Positions 1-43,315 of a stretch of 64,000 nucleotides of DNA are shown here, in pieces. The notes beneath the pieces are model-generated. The model did no database searches. It saw only the letters and a list, made by a program, of their open reading frames with translations, and was not told the origin of the DNA. The DNA comes from Drosophila pseudoobscura (lineage: Eukaryota > Arthropoda > Insecta > Diptera > Drosophilidae), in assembly GCF_009870125.1 (NCBI RefSeq), contig NC_046679.1, positions 2,728,001 to 2,792,000 on the forward strand. Direction: 5' to 3'. A program made the translations under genes and the position numbers. Each line of letters begins with the position of its first letter. Position 1 is the stretch's first letter.

Positions 1-155
1 CTAACAACAACAATAACAATAAGACTAAGCCTAAGACATATCCACAACAACAACCTACATATATACATATATATATATAACCTAGTACATATATTTTTTG
101 CTGATCAACTGAACAATTGATTTTTGTTAATCTCGTGTACGATGGAATATTTTAG
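1..155 (+). other. slo intron, 3' end of an intron that starts before the window
   Basis: AT-rich intron sequence with CAA and TATA simple repeats. It ends at the acceptor tattttag before the first S6 exon variant. No other feature seen. Confidence 0.85.
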
Positions 156-32044
<31,889 letters not shown>

Positions 32045-32692
32045 TTGTTACTGTGTAGCGCCTTAACTGATGGTCCTTATTCGTACATTTGAACGGTGGA
32101 GAAGATCATTCAAAGCAGAGCATCGCATTTCTGGCACCTATCTATAGAACTATTGGCATAAGATTCGATCCGCAAAACAAACAAAACCCCAACAAAGACA
32201 TATTTGTATGTATCGATTGTACCGTGTACAAAACTGAAATCAAAAGCGTTAACTAGTTAGAAATCCCCCAAAAAAGCTGGGTGCCAGCAGGTGTGTTGCT
32301 CTGTCCCTTCATGTGTGTGGAGGCGTGCGACGCGATGTACTTTGTCCATCCCAATTAACAATCAAGAGACAGCCCGAACAACGCCAGAGCAACTGCAACG
32401 TCAACGGTAGCGCCGCCTGCCTCCACATATATGTGGGGCATTAATTCAGATCAGGGGAGCAGAACATCATCCCCGTTATCCATCGTTCAATTGCCAACTG
32501 ATTGCTTCCCACATCATTCCGTATGCCTTTTTAGAACCTTGAAATTAACATATTCTTATTCTATTATATTTTATTCTATTCTATTCTCCGTAGTTATATT
32601 TATAATTTTACCACTACTCTTACTCTGCATTGGTTTATCTGCTACACACTTAATTATTACCCTTCTTATTTTGTAATCTTTTCTGTGCCCCC

Positions 32693-32698
32693 AATAAA
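32693..32698 (+). terminator. slo proximal poly(A) signal
   Basis: AATAAA about 650 nt after the slo stop, followed by a T/G-rich downstream element (ttcttgtttacgcgttgagttt). Likely the main proximal cleavage signal. Confidence 0.65.
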
Positions 32699-35600
32699 AT
32701 ATTCTTGTTTACGCGTTGAGTTTATGATTTGGATACCAATCAATCCCTGTTCGATTTAGTAATTGAAGCAACAATCATTAGTTATATCGATGGGTATGTA
32801 TTTACGTATTCGTTAGTTCGTTAAATAATCATTTACATTTAAATTAAAGTTTACATTTAGTCATCTTTAATCACTTATTTCATGTCATTTTGGTTTACAC
32901 TTGAGTTCAGTTCATGGCGCTATCATTGCATAAGAATTAATCGATCAATTCTAAACGAAAAATCCATCTTAATGGTGTGACGTAAGCAATTGGGAACCAT
33001 TAGTGAGGTAAGCTACACATTAAACAAGGAAAACAGCCAATCGACCAGACCAGATCGATTGGCAGAAACTACAACTAAAACTAGGTCTAAGTACTAAACG
33101 AAACGAAACACAAGACACAATCTATGTACTTTCACCGACACCAACAACTGTCTCAGAGTCTTTCTCTAAGCTGCAGACTAGCAGCAGCAACTACGCAACA
33201 ATTTATACATAACAAAAAACACACATAGAACTCAACAAGACACAGATGCGAGCAGAGGTAGAGATGATACATCCAGTATCCTGTATGCTGTACCCTGTAC
33301 CCTGCATACAGGGCGATGGGGCTTAAACGAATTGTTGTTGTGCCAGCATACAAATTCAAAAACTGCATTTAGAAGTTTCTGAGCATGCGCAAAATGATTT
33401 ATATAGAGCGAGTCATACTGTAATCATTTAACTTTAAAAGTATAACTAAACACAAATATTGATTAGCGACTATTAAAGGCCAACAATCAGCTAGCTAATT
33501 CGTACACTTAAAGCAAATGCAACTACCAATACGAAGCTCGACTCGAATACGATATTTTATTGAATCTAGAAAGCAGGTAAAAGCCAGAGTTAGGCCAGAG
33601 GTTGTTTCAGCAAAGGATTATAAAGAAAGGACTACTTACATACATACGTATGTATGTACTACCCAAGCAAGAAGCTAGAAGAATTACACATAACTAATGC
33701 TTTTTAACTCGACTTAACACGTCATCTCCTTGTGGGGACAGACTTCAACTTTGCTAATTCGAAATTCAAAAACTTTTCACACTTACATTTTCACCTACAA
33801 ACACACACACACACACACATAGACACAAAATACTCAAAACAAAATACTGTAAGTAGCGCATTCAAATCATTCAAATTATCCAATCTAGAGTACAACTATA
33901 TACCTAGTGAGGTATAGAGTGCCAGGATCAGCTGATGAAAACGTAGTTAGTAATATTTTTTAGTGTACGAGTATGTGAATGTGTGCGCTTTTTACCAGCG
34001 ATTTACGAGCAGCATCTGTGGTGTTCTAAACAATTTTTGATAGATACAATCGGTAAACCAAATCGAAGGACGACAACGTTCTGTGTTCTCCGTTTTTCTC
34101 AGACTTTTCTCCTTCTCCGATCTGTAAATCTAAACGAACTTCTATCAATCTTTCACGCACCTGCGCTCGAGCCGCCAAAAGGGTAACGCTCTGTTTTTTG
34201 TACATAGCCTGTAAATATACCTATATAAAGTAACTCCAGATAGTATCTCGGATATGTTATCGTTTCGTTGTGCAACCAGTTTACCAGGTACCATAAATTT
34301 GTATGTAATTTGTTCAAATGATAAACACTGCCAAAGCGTATAGAAATCACATTAAATGTAGATCAGCCAACCCGAAGCAGATAGCATTCATCCGACAAAA
34401 ATGGGTAATACGAATACCAGCGTAATAGAAGCGAAACAAGAACACGGCACAGAGCAGCAGCAGCAGCATTCAATGATTAGGTTTGTTTCCACCCATGATT
34501 AGCCAATAACAAATTTAAGTAAAACGAATTCGAGCTTTTAAAATTAATACATCAAAAACCAAAAGGGGAGAACGTAAGGGAAATAAGTGAATGAGAATAA
34601 CGAGTTCATTATCGTTTTGTATCTGATTTGTAGGGGATTTTTGTGTAGCCTAGGCTTACCCAGAACGTAAACTTAAATAAATATGTGAATATTATGCGCC
34701 TTCGAAACTTATGTAAACGTGTATGTAGCCGTGCAATGTGAGAAAACATTTAAACTCCATTTAAAGTAAACGTAAACGTAACGGTAAAGGTAAAGGTAAA
34801 GGAAAAGGAATTAGTCAGGTGTAAATGTTAATGAATGAAGGGCAGAGCATAGCATAGCTTAGCATAAAACATAAGACGACTAGATATCGTGGCAAGAAGT
34901 TCATTATTGTTAATGCTAAATTTAAAACTAAATATTAAATCGATTAACAACAACCGCATTTGCAATCCTAAAATAACAAGAGATAGACAACCAGTGAGAG
35001 GAGTAGCGAAAACCCAAAAGTTAAACATAATTTTTAAATGAATATACTAGGCATTACATTTATAGAAATCTCACCTACACGTACACAGATACACACCAAG
35101 TCACATAAGAACACAAATACACACACACCTACACAAACACAACAGCGAAGACCCCAACAACAAGAACAAAATGAACTCTCGATGTTGTGAAACTTGATCA
35201 AATCATGTTTACGCTATAACAGATCAATAGGAAACCAACTAAATAAGACCACATACTATTCAGAAGCATACCCGAATACCCAAACATACCCAAAAGCTTC
35301 TTGATAACATACAAAAAGAAAAACAAAAATTAGCCCCAAACCAATATCGAAGAAAGAACTCTCCGACAAAGCTGCCTTTGCCATTCATATTTCCAATTGA
35401 ATAAAGTTCAAATACTTTTTCCACTTCGCTTCATCGACAAGTTCTCAGCAGCTTTGTTCACAAGAAAAAGCTATATACAGACACATATATATTAATTAAA
35501 TCGCATAAAACTATTCAATGCTGTATAACTAACTTTAAGGGAAAACTTTTTATAGAAAATCGGTGAATAAAAATGCAAAAAAAATATATAAAAAATATAT

Positions 35601-36365
35601 ATTATCATACTCGTAAATGTGAAGCTATGCAGCATTTTACTGTAGTTAGATTTTTTGTATAGAATCAACGTTTGCAGCTAAACAAAAAAAAAACAAACAA
35701 AAACAAAAGATTAAAACGATAATTTTACACATTTAAGCGGCAATGGAAAAACGTTCATTTTTTAAGGAAATAAAGATATTTGAAAAAAATATCATAATTA
35801 ATTTACAAGTAGCAATTAGATACGAAATGGGAAAACCGAAAAATATTTTTATAATTTCGCAGCACTTTCACATAATCCATAATGCATTAAAAAATGTATA
35901 AATAAAAGAAACCAAATACCAATCACATTATGTACAACATTATTGTAGTTAAATTTTTTTAGTTTTTACTCGCTATTTATATAAATATATTTACACAAGG
36001 AAACCCGATCGGAAGAACGTAAACTTAAATGTAGACCTAAAACTAAAACGGAAAACGTAAAAGGCGATAAACAAATTATTAATTTAATATTAAAAAACAA
36101 ACTATAAATAAATCGAAATCAGAGCAGAACGCGCATAATGACAATTAGTTTAGTTAAAAGCAGCCACAAACAAAAAAATTATAAAAAAACATTTTAAATA
36201 AAAATTAAAACGCTAAAAAATGCATATTTTAAACATTTGTCTAAAATGCAACAGAAGCTGAAAAAAAGTGGAGGAAGAACAAATGATAAATGTATAAAAT
36301 AAAAGGTATAATAATAATATTATGTTGTTAATGTTTAAAAAACCTTGTTAAAAATAATATTTCAA

Positions 36366-36371
36366 AATAAA
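36366..36371 (+). terminator. possible distal slo poly(A) signal
   Basis: AATAAA at the end of the AT-rich zone, just before base composition becomes balanced. It could end a long-3'UTR slo isoform. Confidence 0.35.
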
Positions 36372-36400
36372 ATATAAATACAGACGAAAAAAAAAAACAA

Positions 36401-37667
36401 GCAAACGATGTAACCAAAAATCGCAATCACAGCCTTATGAAAAGTGAAATTTTGAGTTATGGCCCACAGTTTGGGCTGCCCAAGAGACCATTTTGACCCA
36501 CATATGGCAGGGCGAGCGCTGTTAAATTCCAATGACCAATTGGGTTTAGAAATTGGCGGTCGCGCCCTGCATAAAATCCGACCAATTACGCCCGGGTATG
36601 TTTCATAAGCGTCTGGTTGAGGGCTCATTATCATTATCAAGGGGCCTTGTGTAACTAGGAGGGCGCCCATCGACAGCAAGAGCTGATTAAATACTTTTGA
36701 TTACCCGTTAAAAAACATATTGATAGACCTAGTAGTAGATTCTATTCTCTTGTAGGTTCCCCAAGGGAGACTAACGATTATAGACACCCATACTGTCAAT
36801 GCCCACTGTGGCTGTCACATTTCGTAATGTCAATCTCTGGCTTTGCTCCTGTTTGGTGGCACAGTGGCAACAGGTGACGGGCAGTGCATTGGCTACACCG
36901 AAGCCTTCTTCTGCTCATGTGCGCCTGGTCCGCATTGCTTTTTAAGGCAAAGAGCAACTGCTGAGAGACAACGAGTTCGTTGCCTAAGTCTTTTGTTTTT
37001 CCACCTCTCCGCGCTGCGTGCCGTTTCTTTCTTGCGCTTTCCAAGAACAGTCGGTGGCAAAACACTTTCGTTTGCGCTTCCACTGCGGCTTAAATGAGTG
37101 GCAGCAATCTTGGCCACTTGCTGGCCAATTCATGTGGCTCGTTGGTCGCGTGCTAAGCCTGGCCCAGGCCATCAGCGCAAACAAGTTTTCTGCGCCGGCA
37201 GCGGTGCAGACGAAGACGCTCGAAAAATCCGACCACTTTCTTTGCGGTGCGCATTTCCAATGGGACGACGCTACGTGGGCTTCCAGTGGATGGATCGTCA
37301 GCTAGTGGCCCAGCACATGGTTTTTGTCCGGACTCTGCTGCCGACTCCGAGTCAGTTGTCTTCGCGACTTGAACAAGTGCAGACGTCGCCGTATCTGGCT
37401 CCGAGTACATACCATACATACGTATATCAGAAATTCTGTGCGTGCAATTGCTACTGAAGAAAGCGCTGCGGCGGACGCTGACATGAAGTTAATTGATGTG
37501 ATTATATACTTAATTGTCATTTTGATCTTCATCTACTTGCTGCTTGAGGCTTAGAAGCAGCCAAAGGTCAGTCAACTATTGCCCAGAGCTTTCTACAACA
37601 ACGGCAACAACATCATCCTCAACACCTTCCGACAAACCGACGAAAATCTCTACAAACCCAAACCAAG
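36401..37667 (+). other. intergenic region upstream of the Gln-rich secreted gene
   Basis: Balanced-composition block with several overlapping open frames on both strands (36796-37532) but no coherent protein. The 5' UTR of the next gene probably starts near an initiator-like TCAGT at 37568-37572, about 100 nt before the ATG. No TATA box is evident. Confidence 0.5.
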
Positions 37668-37673
37668 ATGAGG
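37668..37673 (+). CDS. Gln-rich secreted protein, coding exon 1 (Met-Arg)
   Basis: ATGAGG followed by gtaagtg. The six coding bases are too short for gene finders but complete the signal peptide begun in exon 2. No other ATG gives exon 2 a start before its hydrophobic core. Confidence 0.8.
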
Positions 37674-40600
37674 GTAAGTGAATCGCACGCAGTGATCTCG
37701 AGTTTGTTGTCCGCAATTAGCGATAATTAAAAAAATCTCTCACTGTGCACAATAATATTGTAAGATTGAATGTACATCATTTGAATGGCAAATCTACTTC
37801 GCTCTGCTTTGATCACACAGCGTGCAAAGACTCTCATTTGATCGACATTCATCAGCAACCCCACATTCACATTCACCTTCACCTTGAAATCCAATTACCA
37901 GACAATGCCGCCGCATCTTCAATTGAATTGAATATTTGACAAATTGTGGTGTGGCCGGCAAATGGCGTACTTTCATTTGCAATGAGAGCAGTTGATGCAC
38001 CAGGTTTCGCTGTGCCACTGGCAGTGGCAGTTGCAGTTGCAGTTGCACTTGCCGCAACAAGCTAGAGATAGAGCTCTAGACAATGGATCGCTTTACGTGC
38101 ACCAATTACATTCACTGCTTGCCTGACTTTGCCTCAATGTGCAGCGGGCTTGAAAATAAAATGCTTACCGCTAAAATAAAAGTTGCAATTCAAGTTGCAA
38201 TTTGGGTTAGCCAAACTGTTGTTTATGGACGCGGTGCCACAGCGCTGCTGGTGACAGACAGGCTGCCGATCAATAGTTCCGTTTGTGCCTAACGGGCCAA
38301 TCCTTTATTCAGGTTCAATGTCCCAGCCGGGCCGAGCCCAAGGAAACACGAAATTAAGTGCATTCCAGTGTCAATATTTTGACTTTCATTCAAGCGCGGT
38401 GCGGTTAGCAATCTCTGCATCCGTCTCCTGGCGGCAGTTCATTCACCAGCCAGGCCTGCAGCATGCATTTGCATATTATTATGCATATTGTAAAGGCGAC
38501 AAACTAACCAACCACTCGATAAACAATAAGGCAACAATTTGGTCCCAATTGCGCCTGCCTCTATCGCTGTCTCTGTCCCAGCCACACTGTCCGCGTCTCA
38601 GTCCGTCTCTGTTTGCGATTAAGCAAACGCAGCACGTAATCAATAACCACACATATGCGAGTATTGGACGCGGTTAGGCATTTCACCCGTTGATTGACGT
38701 CTGGCTAACGGCACACAACATTGTCATTGTCATTGCCTCCTCCTACTCCTCCTTCACCTTCTACCCCGTCTGCTCCTTCCCCAGTAGCGGGACTGGTCAA
38801 GTGAAATTGTTATATCCCATGGCTGCCACCAAATTACCGACTTCCACTTTGATGGAGCACGACGACCGAAAAGTAACCAAGCAGAAACGAAGTTCATTTT
38901 ATAGAGAATTATCATGGGCGAGTACCTTTTCTGGGAATGAGGTTAATATGATTTGATTAGAGGGTATCTTAACTGTGCTATGCTTCAGTCAATAAATAGT
39001 TTCTTGGACCCACAGGGCCTTCAGAACTTGTTCATATTTCCAAATTCAATTGCCACTTCGATCCCAATTACCAAGCCTTATATACCCATCGCTAAGCCAT
39101 TAAAAACATCGCCGTAACAATTACAGAACCAAGACATATCAATATTCGACTTTTCACTTTCATTCTACGGCAATGCGAATTGAAAGTCTAATCAGGCAAC
39201 GAATCGGGGAAAATGGAAACTATATTATGGCATAGACACACATGTGTGTATGTACAGATATAAATATTACTACTCAGGTATATAAATGAAAATACTCTGA
39301 TGGCTCGTTTGCTTAAGCAGCTTTTGGTTAAGTAGTAAGCGGCAGGCGACGTGATAAAATTTTAGAAAACCGCCAATTTGTTCAAATTAAGGCCATTACA
39401 GTTTTTTTGTTTGTTGTTTTTTTTTTGTTGCTGTCCAACGATTATACGGCCCTCCCTCCGGTTCCCCTCCGTGGTGAAGCTTAGAAAGTTTTCATTTCTT
39501 TTAATGTTTTTGTTCGATGCACTCGTAAAATAATTAAGTTTTGTTGATTTAATGATATTTGACATTTTCACTACCATCCATTTATCCATCAATCCATCCA
39601 GCCTTTCATTCTCCTTGCGCTCCTCTTGACGCTGGCCAATTGTGAGCCGCAGTCGCCGCACAGTGGCAGGCAGCGTCCCCTCGTCTATGGCAATTGGCCG
39701 CCAAAAAGCGCCAACCAGTTGTCCCGTCCTGCGGCTGGAGCGGGTGCAGGGGGCGCACCTGGAAAGCAGCGCACACTGGTCGTCCAGATACGCAGCGATC
39801 AGCCCGTGCCACTAGTCCTCAAGGGTCGTCCTGGTCACGCACACACACATGCGGCCCACCAGCACTTGGCCCACGCCCATGCAGTCCATCCACATGTCTT
39901 GCAGCACCCCCATTCGCACGCCCACCTGCATGGTCATCCCCACCTCCTGCACGTGCCACAGCATCAGCACCAGCATCAGCATCTTCGAGGACCTCGACCT
40001 ATCAAAATAAGCGCTCCCGTCTACCTGAAGCCCGCCAGTGCAGTGCGCAAGCCCCTCAAGATCAAGCTGAACAACTCGAAGCCCAAGACGAAGCCAACCT
40101 TCGGATACGACAAACCTTTCAAGTTTGAAAAACCCACGGCTGTGTCTTACAGCGAGCTGCAGAATTTGCCGGTAAGTTGAGAAGAACACAGCTCCAAAAG
40201 CAGGAATCGAATGGCCTGGCCTGCTTTTCTATGCCTGCTTTTGGGGATTTGATTGATATACGACACAGACACAAGCATCCACTGCACATGCCATATACAT
40301 ATGTACATGCCAAATCCCCCAACAGCTGGACACGCACAACAACTTCAACACTGAGCACTTTGCACCCATTTACACGGTACCCGCACCGAATCTGGCCGTG
40401 CACGACAATCACTTGGAGCTGGACGATGGCGGCCATTTTGCCACCGCTTACCTTCCCCCACAGCACACTTCCCAGTCCCCGCCCACATCCGCCTCCGCAC
40501 GCCCACAGACATACCTGGCACCGGGTTACAATGTGCATGAGGATGAAACAAATGACCAAACAATCCGCGATCCCATTTCGGGCTCGCAGAAACTCTTTGC

Positions 40601-42015
40601 CCCAGATCCAGATCCCTCGCTGCCCACCTCAAAGATTCGCCCCGCCACTGAGACCTTCAATACCCCGAGCAACAACAAGCCTCTGCCATCTGATGTCCAG
40701 AACAACCATCTGCCCGCCCAGCCACTGGTGCAGATTGTGGGCGCCCAGGCGGCCGCTCAGACGGCTCCGGAGATCTACCCCATCCAGTACGCCCAGCAGA
40801 CCCAGCAGTTGCAACCGTTCCTAGCCGCCTCCATTTCCGCCGCCCACATTCCCATCTACAATCCCACCTATCTGGTGACCCAGTCGAATCAGCTGTACTC
40901 CCAGCACAAGCAACAGCTCTTCAAGCCCAGCGCGGAGCATGTGCTCGAGACTGGCTATGTGAACGCGGATCTGACTCAAGAGGTGGCAAGCAATGGACAG
41001 ATTCTGCAGGCAGCCAAGGACCCGCATCACAATATTCATCCCGTGCTGGACTCGGCGCCACAATACGCAGCTCTGATTGCTGCCCCGGCTCTGGGTGAGC
41101 CTGTGGAAAGTGCCTACGAGACGGCTTCCTTCCATTTGCCTAATGTGGCCTCGGCGGTGGCTTCCACGGCTCCGGAGGGAGGCTTTGTGGTGTCCAACTA
41201 CTACGGCCATGCGCATGATTCCTCGCAATTGCTCCAGGCCTATGCAGAGGAGGAGGCCCGCCGTCAGCAGCTTGAGACCGAGCACGCAGCCCTGGAGTTG
41301 CAAAAGCAGCAGCAATATCACCTCGATGAGCTCAAGGCCCAAGCGCTGGAACAGCAGCAGCAACAGCAGTTTCATCTGGAGGAACTGAGGGCCCATGCTC
41401 AGCGGCAGCAGGAGCAACAGCAGCAACAACAGCAGCATCTGGAGGAGCTGAGGACACAGGCTCATGCCCAGCAGCAGCAACAGCAGCATCTGGAGGAGCT
41501 GAGGGCACAATCACATGCCCAGCATCAGCAGCAGCTGCAGTTCGAAGAGCTGAAAGCCCAGGCCGAGGAGCAGCACTTGCAGCACCAACAGCAGCAGCAA
41601 CAGTTGCAGCTGTTGCAACTGCAGCAGCAACATCAGCAGCTCCAACAGCCTGTCCAACATCACCCGCAGCCTCCCCAAGACCCGGCTGCAACTGCGTTCG
41701 AGGAGCATCAGCGACTAGTGCAGCAACAGCTGGGCAGCAACACGCCACTGCGCATCTTTGTGCCAGACGAGGAGGCTGCGTCCGAATCGGTAAGAAAGTC
41801 CCGGAATATCTCAATGAACTAATTACTAAACATTCGTAATATTTTCCCTTGTACAGCGCCTCCAAAAACGATCGGATGATCTGAAGAAAGGCACGGTGGA
41901 GGATGTCCACAATCTGGGAACGACCGACAGCGAGGTAGAGTCAGCCAAAGATTTATTTGAGGTCTCCACCTCCGTAGAAGTTGCCGGCGAGAATCACAAT
42001 GCCAGCAGTATATAG
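37668..42015 (+). CDS. secreted His- and Gln-rich protein (spliced; exons 37668-37673, 39602-40171, 40326-41789, 41857-42015)
   Basis: Four exons join to a 732-residue protein. Exon 1 gives only Met-Arg; exon 2 continues PFILLALLLTLANC, making a signal peptide with likely cleavage after Cys16. A His-rich tract spans about residues 81-129, a basic segment (KIKLNNSKPKTKPTF) about 155-170, a Pro/Gln-rich middle follows, and a Gln-rich helical repeat covers about 495-650. The C-terminus contains RLQKRSDDLKKG. All introns are phase 0 with good GT-AG sites (agg-gtaagt, ccg-gtaagt, tcg-gtaaga). The short first exon plus split signal peptide is typical of fly cuticle and other extracellular proteins. 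I do not recognise a known domain. It may be the fly gene CG13627 by position, from memory only. Confidence 0.85.
37674..39601 (+). other. first intron of the Gln-rich secreted gene
   Basis: 1.9-kb intron with TGCCACTGGCAGTGGCAGTTGCAGTTGCAG-like repeats near 38010-38050. Open frames inside (for example 38285-38677) look random. As the first intron it may carry enhancers. Confidence 0.7.
39602..40171 (+). CDS. Gln-rich secreted protein, exon 2
   Basis: 570 nt (190 codons), phase 0 to 0; acceptor aatccatcc-ag, donor CCG-gtaagt. Holds the hydrophobic core of the signal peptide, a Gly/Ala stretch (AAGAGAGGAPG), the His-rich tract with HAH/HPH/HQHQHQH motifs, and a Lys/Pro-rich segment ending SYSELQNLP. 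The His tract could bind metal ions or respond to pH. Confidence 0.9.
40326..41789 (+). CDS. Gln-rich secreted protein, exon 3
   Basis: 1464 nt (488 codons), phase 0 to 0; acceptor tcccccaa-cag, donor TCG-gtaaga. The first two thirds are low in charge and rich in Pro, Gln, Ala and Tyr, with motifs such as AYLPPQH, TYLAPGY and IPIYNPTYLV that recall cuticle-type proteins. The last third has five copies of an (H/F)(L/F)(D/E)EL(K/R) motif separated by poly-Gln. Confidence 0.92.
41265..41640 (+). repeat. CAG/CAA-rich tandem repeat region inside a coding exon
   Basis: Five imperfect copies encoding LDELKAQALE, LEELRAHAQR, LEELRTQAHA, LEELRAQSHA and FEELKAQAEE, each followed by a variable Gln run coded by mixed CAG and CAA. 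The protein pattern suits an extended alpha-helix or coiled coil. Confidence 0.85.
41857..42015 (+). CDS. Gln-rich secreted protein, exon 4
   Basis: 159 nt including TAG; acceptor cccttgta-cag. Encodes RLQKRSDDLKKGTVEDVHNL, then an acidic Ser/Glu/Val-rich end finishing NHNASSI. QKR-SDD is a possible dibasic processing site. Confidence 0.9.
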   Translation, partial: RLQKRSDDLKKGTVEDVHNLGTTDSEVESAKDLFEVSTSVEVAGENHNASSI

Positions 42016-42116
42016 TTGTTTTTGTCGTTATGGCATAGTCTTCGACGCTGTTCCAATATTTATTCTACACACTCATTTGTATAAATGCATTCATATAGCG
42101 AGCAGTCGGTAGTTAA

Positions 42117-42122
42117 ATAAAT
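42117..42122 (+). terminator. poly(A) signal of the Gln-rich secreted gene
   Basis: AATAAA about 100 nt after the TAG stop, followed by T-rich sequence. Confidence 0.7.
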
Positions 42123-42436
42123 ATAATCATTAATTTATTCAAATTGATTCCGAATTCATTTTGTTGGTGTGGTATGTATCTGTATCTATTGAAAAGAATG
42201 TATTATGTAAACGAATTTCTTGGAGGTAAATTTAATCAAAAGCTATACATACAACAGACCTACAACAGAAAACAAAAACACACAATCAAATATATTTATG
42301 AGAACATATTGTTTGTGTGTTATACTAACCGATGCAACGCATTGCTAGGCTGGCTGCGCCCTGGGATTCAGTTATCTCTGTTCGATGTGGGAAAGGTTCG
42401 TTGTATAACTGGCACATCTATATACTCTATGGTTAG

Positions 42437-42962
<526 letters not shown>

Positions 42963-42997
42963 AGTTGGAGGCGTTGGAGAGTTTAGAAACTGTAGAT

Positions 42998-43003
42998 TTT
43001 ATT
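42998..43003 (-). terminator. MetAP1 poly(A) signal
   Basis: AATAAA on the minus strand (tttatt on plus), 80 nt after the MetAP1 stop. It lies inside the Rpb10 3' UTR. Confidence 0.6.
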
Positions 43004-43009
43004 GTAAAA

Positions 43010-43015
43010 ATTAAA
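43010..43015 (+). terminator. Rpb10 poly(A) signal (ATTAAA)
   Basis: ATTAAA variant signal about 48 nt after the Rpb10 stop. Confidence 0.6.
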
Positions 43016-43082
43016 GCTTCGTGAAAACCACAAAAAATGAGATTTTTTTTGTTTAAATTGGCAGTGGCTTGGCACGATCTTT

Positions 43083-43315
43083 TTACATCTTGTCCATGAA
43101 CCAAGGCTGGCCGTTGTTTTCGCGACGCTTCGTCAGGATCTCACAGCCATTGTTAGTCACTAAAAGAGTTTGCTCAAACTGGGCCGAGTATTGGCCATCG
43201 CCGGTGACGGCAGTCCAGTCATCAGGCCAGCTCTTGGCGTCGCGCACACCCATGGAAATCATGGGCTCAATGGTGAAGCAATGTCCAGGGGCCATGACGC
43301 CGACAGCCGAGTTTT
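43083..43315 (-). CDS. MetAP1: MetAP1 exon 3, C-terminal metal ligands
   Basis: 233 nt including TAA; acceptor ttttgt-ag on the minus strand. Begins with a split Lys then [18 protein letters not shown] and ends [10 protein letters not shown]. Holds Glu314 and Glu345. Confidence 0.97.

Larger units (their letters stand above)
32045..36400 (+). other. slo 3' UTR and downstream AT-rich region
   Basis: AT-rich, almost free of long open frames, with AATAAA at 32693, 35399, 35565 and 36366 among others. A Pumilio-type element TGTAAATA lies at 34210-34217. (CA)n occurs at about 33799-33821, and AACGTAA/GGTAAA repeats at 34768-34810. Base composition changes sharply near 36430. I infer that long slo mRNAs may run to about 36.4 kb, but the only well-formed signal near the stop is at 32693. 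Confidence 0.6.

Noticed and set aside
36796..37554. Cluster of overlapping frames on both strands, 60-119 residues
   Set aside because: Several frames open at once reflects GC-richer sequence. No frame has recognisable protein features.
40821..41510. 229-residue Leu-rich antisense frame, and a 192-residue Ala-rich one at 41332-41910
   Set aside because: Both are translations of the complement of CAG/GCC-rich coding repeats of the Gln-rich gene.
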